In this document: piece by piece, positions 11,350 to 12,378 of the stretch | Layout: every line of letters begins with the position of its first letter | Position numbering within the stretch: the stretch's first letter is position 1 | Origin: UBA6901 sp964355495 | Lineage (GTDB): Bacteria > Pseudomonadota > Gammaproteobacteria > Acidiferrobacterales > UBA6901 | Direction of reading: 5' to 3' | Assembly (NCBI GenBank): GCA_964355495.1 | Contig: CAYHES010000068.1 | Coordinates: 1 to 12,378 of the forward strand | DNA: 12,378 nucleotides | Made by a program: the position numbers and the translations under genes | The notes under the pieces: model-generated | Database searches by the model: none | What the model saw: the letters and a program-made list of their open reading frames with translations, nothing else | What the model was told of the DNA's origin: nothing

Positions 11350-12378
11350 ATGCAACCAGTCACACAGTTTGGAATGGCCTTGACGGTGGCCGCGCTGATG
11401 ATGGCCGCCTGCGGTCACGACGAGGCGCCCCCCAGCCCCCCGGCCCAGCCCGGGCCGTACTTCAGCGTGTTCCCCGTGGCCGAGGCGGACTACACGCACA
11501 TCGTGCCCTTGGGCAACCTGAACCCGACCGGCCACACCCTGCCCACGGACCACTTCTACATCTATATCCGGCCGGGCCCACCAAACACGCCCGCGGAGGT
11601 GGCCGTGGTGGCGCCCGGCGATATCGTGATTACCGGCATTCAGGTTCAGAGGAACATCACGGATAACTTCTCGGACTACGGGATGGAGTTCCAGCCCGCG
11701 ACCAGCCACCTGTTCCGGGGTCGCTTCGGGCACATGTTCTCGCTGCACTCGACTCTGTCCGCCGTCATGGACGGTGTGACACCCACCTGCGGCGATCCGT
11801 ACCTCACCGGGGGCAAGGTCTATCAAAATTGCCAGTACCGTGTGCGCATCGCTGTCGCGGCCGGCGCGCCGCTGGGGACTACCGGCGGCCGGGCGGGGCA
11901 GTACGCGCTCGACTTCTGGGCCTACGACTTCATGCGGCCGCCCAACACCTATGCCGATCCCGCCCGGTACGCCGGCACGGATCTACCCTACGCCGTATGC
12001 GCCGTGGACTACTTCTTCGATCCACCTCGGGCCACGCTGGAAACCCGGTTCGGCAACGGTTTCAACCGGCGCACGGCGGCGCCGGTCTGCGGCACCGTGG
12101 CCCAGGATCTCCCCGGCACCGCCCAGGGCAACTGGTTCCGGGATGGCTATCCGGACATCTATCCGGAGGACAACCACCTGGCCCTGGTGCATGACAACAT
12201 CGACCCCACCCGGCCCGTGTTCTCCGTGGGCACCCGGGCCACCGGCGTATCCGGCGGCCGGTACATCTACACCCCGGCGAACACGGGACTGATCAACCGC
12301 GACTTTTCCGCGATCTCGGCCGATGGGCAGATCTATTGCTTCAATACGTTTAACCCGCCGCGGGGCATCATCCTGCTG
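11350..12378 (+). CDS. Large lipoprotein with weak M23-peptidase-like features (3' end missing)
   Basis: At least 343 residues, open to the right edge. It starts at ATG 11350 behind GAGGAG. The signal (MQPVTQFGMALTVAALMMAAC) gives lipobox Cys21, nearly the same as in the 50-aa lipoprotein at 9213. A Pro-rich spacer follows (25-36). Residues 50-100 (LGNLNPTGHTLPTDHFYIYI, then VAVVAPGDIVITGI) recall the first part of lysostaphin-like M23 domains, with His62, Asp67 and His68 as possible ligands. GRFGHMFSLH (124-133) sits where such proteins have a YAH motif. The canonical HxH ending is not evident, so activity is doubtful. The later part has several Cys pairs (PTCGD, QNCQY, YAVCAV, APVCGT, IYCFN) and many aromatic and acidic residues. 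It is probably an outer-membrane-anchored envelope protein; the family assignment is tentative. Confidence 0.75.
   Translation, partial: MQPVTQFGMALTVAALMMAACGHDEAPPSPPAQPGPYFSVFPVAEADYTHIVPLGNLNPTGHTLPTDHFYIYIRPGPPNTPAEVAVVAPGDIVITGIQVQRNITDNFSDYGMEFQPATSHLFRGRFGHMFSLHSTLSAVMDGVTPTCGDPYLTGGKVYQNCQYRVRIAVAAGAPLGTTGGRAGQYALDFWAYDFMRPPNTYADPARYAGTDLPYAVCAVDYFFDPPRATLETRFGNGFNRRTAAPVCGTVAQDLPGTAQGNWFRDGYPDIYPEDNHLALVHDNIDPTRPVFSVGTRATGVSGGRYIYTPANTGLINRDFSAISADGQIYCFNTFNPPRGIILL

Overview
The window is GC-rich, and every gene I can support lies on the + strand. Almost every product carries an N-terminal signal peptide or lipobox, so this is a region devoted to the cell envelope. The organism is a Gram-negative bacterium: there is an outer-membrane barrel-like protein, several lipoproteins and a zinc-finger anti-sigma factor. 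Two kinds of intergenic repeat common in proteobacteria (CCCTCTCCC-type REP hairpins and GTAGGTTGGGTTAAGCCGCG-type repeats) point to a proteobacterium, probably a gammaproteobacterium. I cannot name a genus. I see no tRNA, rRNA, CRISPR array, intact transposase or origin.

Layout. (1) 2-934: 3' part of a gene for a Cys-rich secreted protein with a Pro-rich tail of 9-residue repeats. It is followed by a gap holding three consecutive inverted repeats. (2) 1273-6656: a compact gene run encoding a large predicted outer-membrane beta-barrel, two paralogous secreted proteins (the second with an extra FnIII-like domain), an ECF sigma factor and its membrane-spanning HxxxCxxC anti-sigma factor. After a 171-bp gap containing a dispersed repeat comes a secreted subtilisin-like (S8) serine protease, 6828-8210. 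(3) 8211-8718: no gene, with a pair of REP-type hairpins. (4) 8719-12378: a run of small secreted or lipid-anchored proteins. These are a 160-aa exported protein, a 50-aa lipoprotein, an exported Ig-like protein, a 128-aa Cys-rich lipoprotein, a lipoprotein alpha/beta hydrolase with a clear Ser-Asp-His triad, and a large lipoprotein that runs off the right edge. A 181-bp MITE-like element with terminal inverted repeats and a 4-bp target duplication sits directly before the last three-gene operon.

How they may work together. The strongest inference is that 1273-8210 is an envelope signalling module. The sigma factor is held by the anti-sigma factor. The periplasmic part of the anti-sigma factor has the beta-alpha-beta-beta-alpha-beta layout and sequence style of a subtilase propeptide, much like the prodomain of the protease encoded next door. 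The protease may therefore recognise or cleave the anti-sigma factor, linking surface state (barrel plus secreted paralogs) to transcription. The 8719-12378 region shows recent shuffling: a block of about 100 bp, covering the end of one gene and the lipoprotein signal of the next, is present twice (9178-9278 and 11315-11412, about 88% identical by eye).
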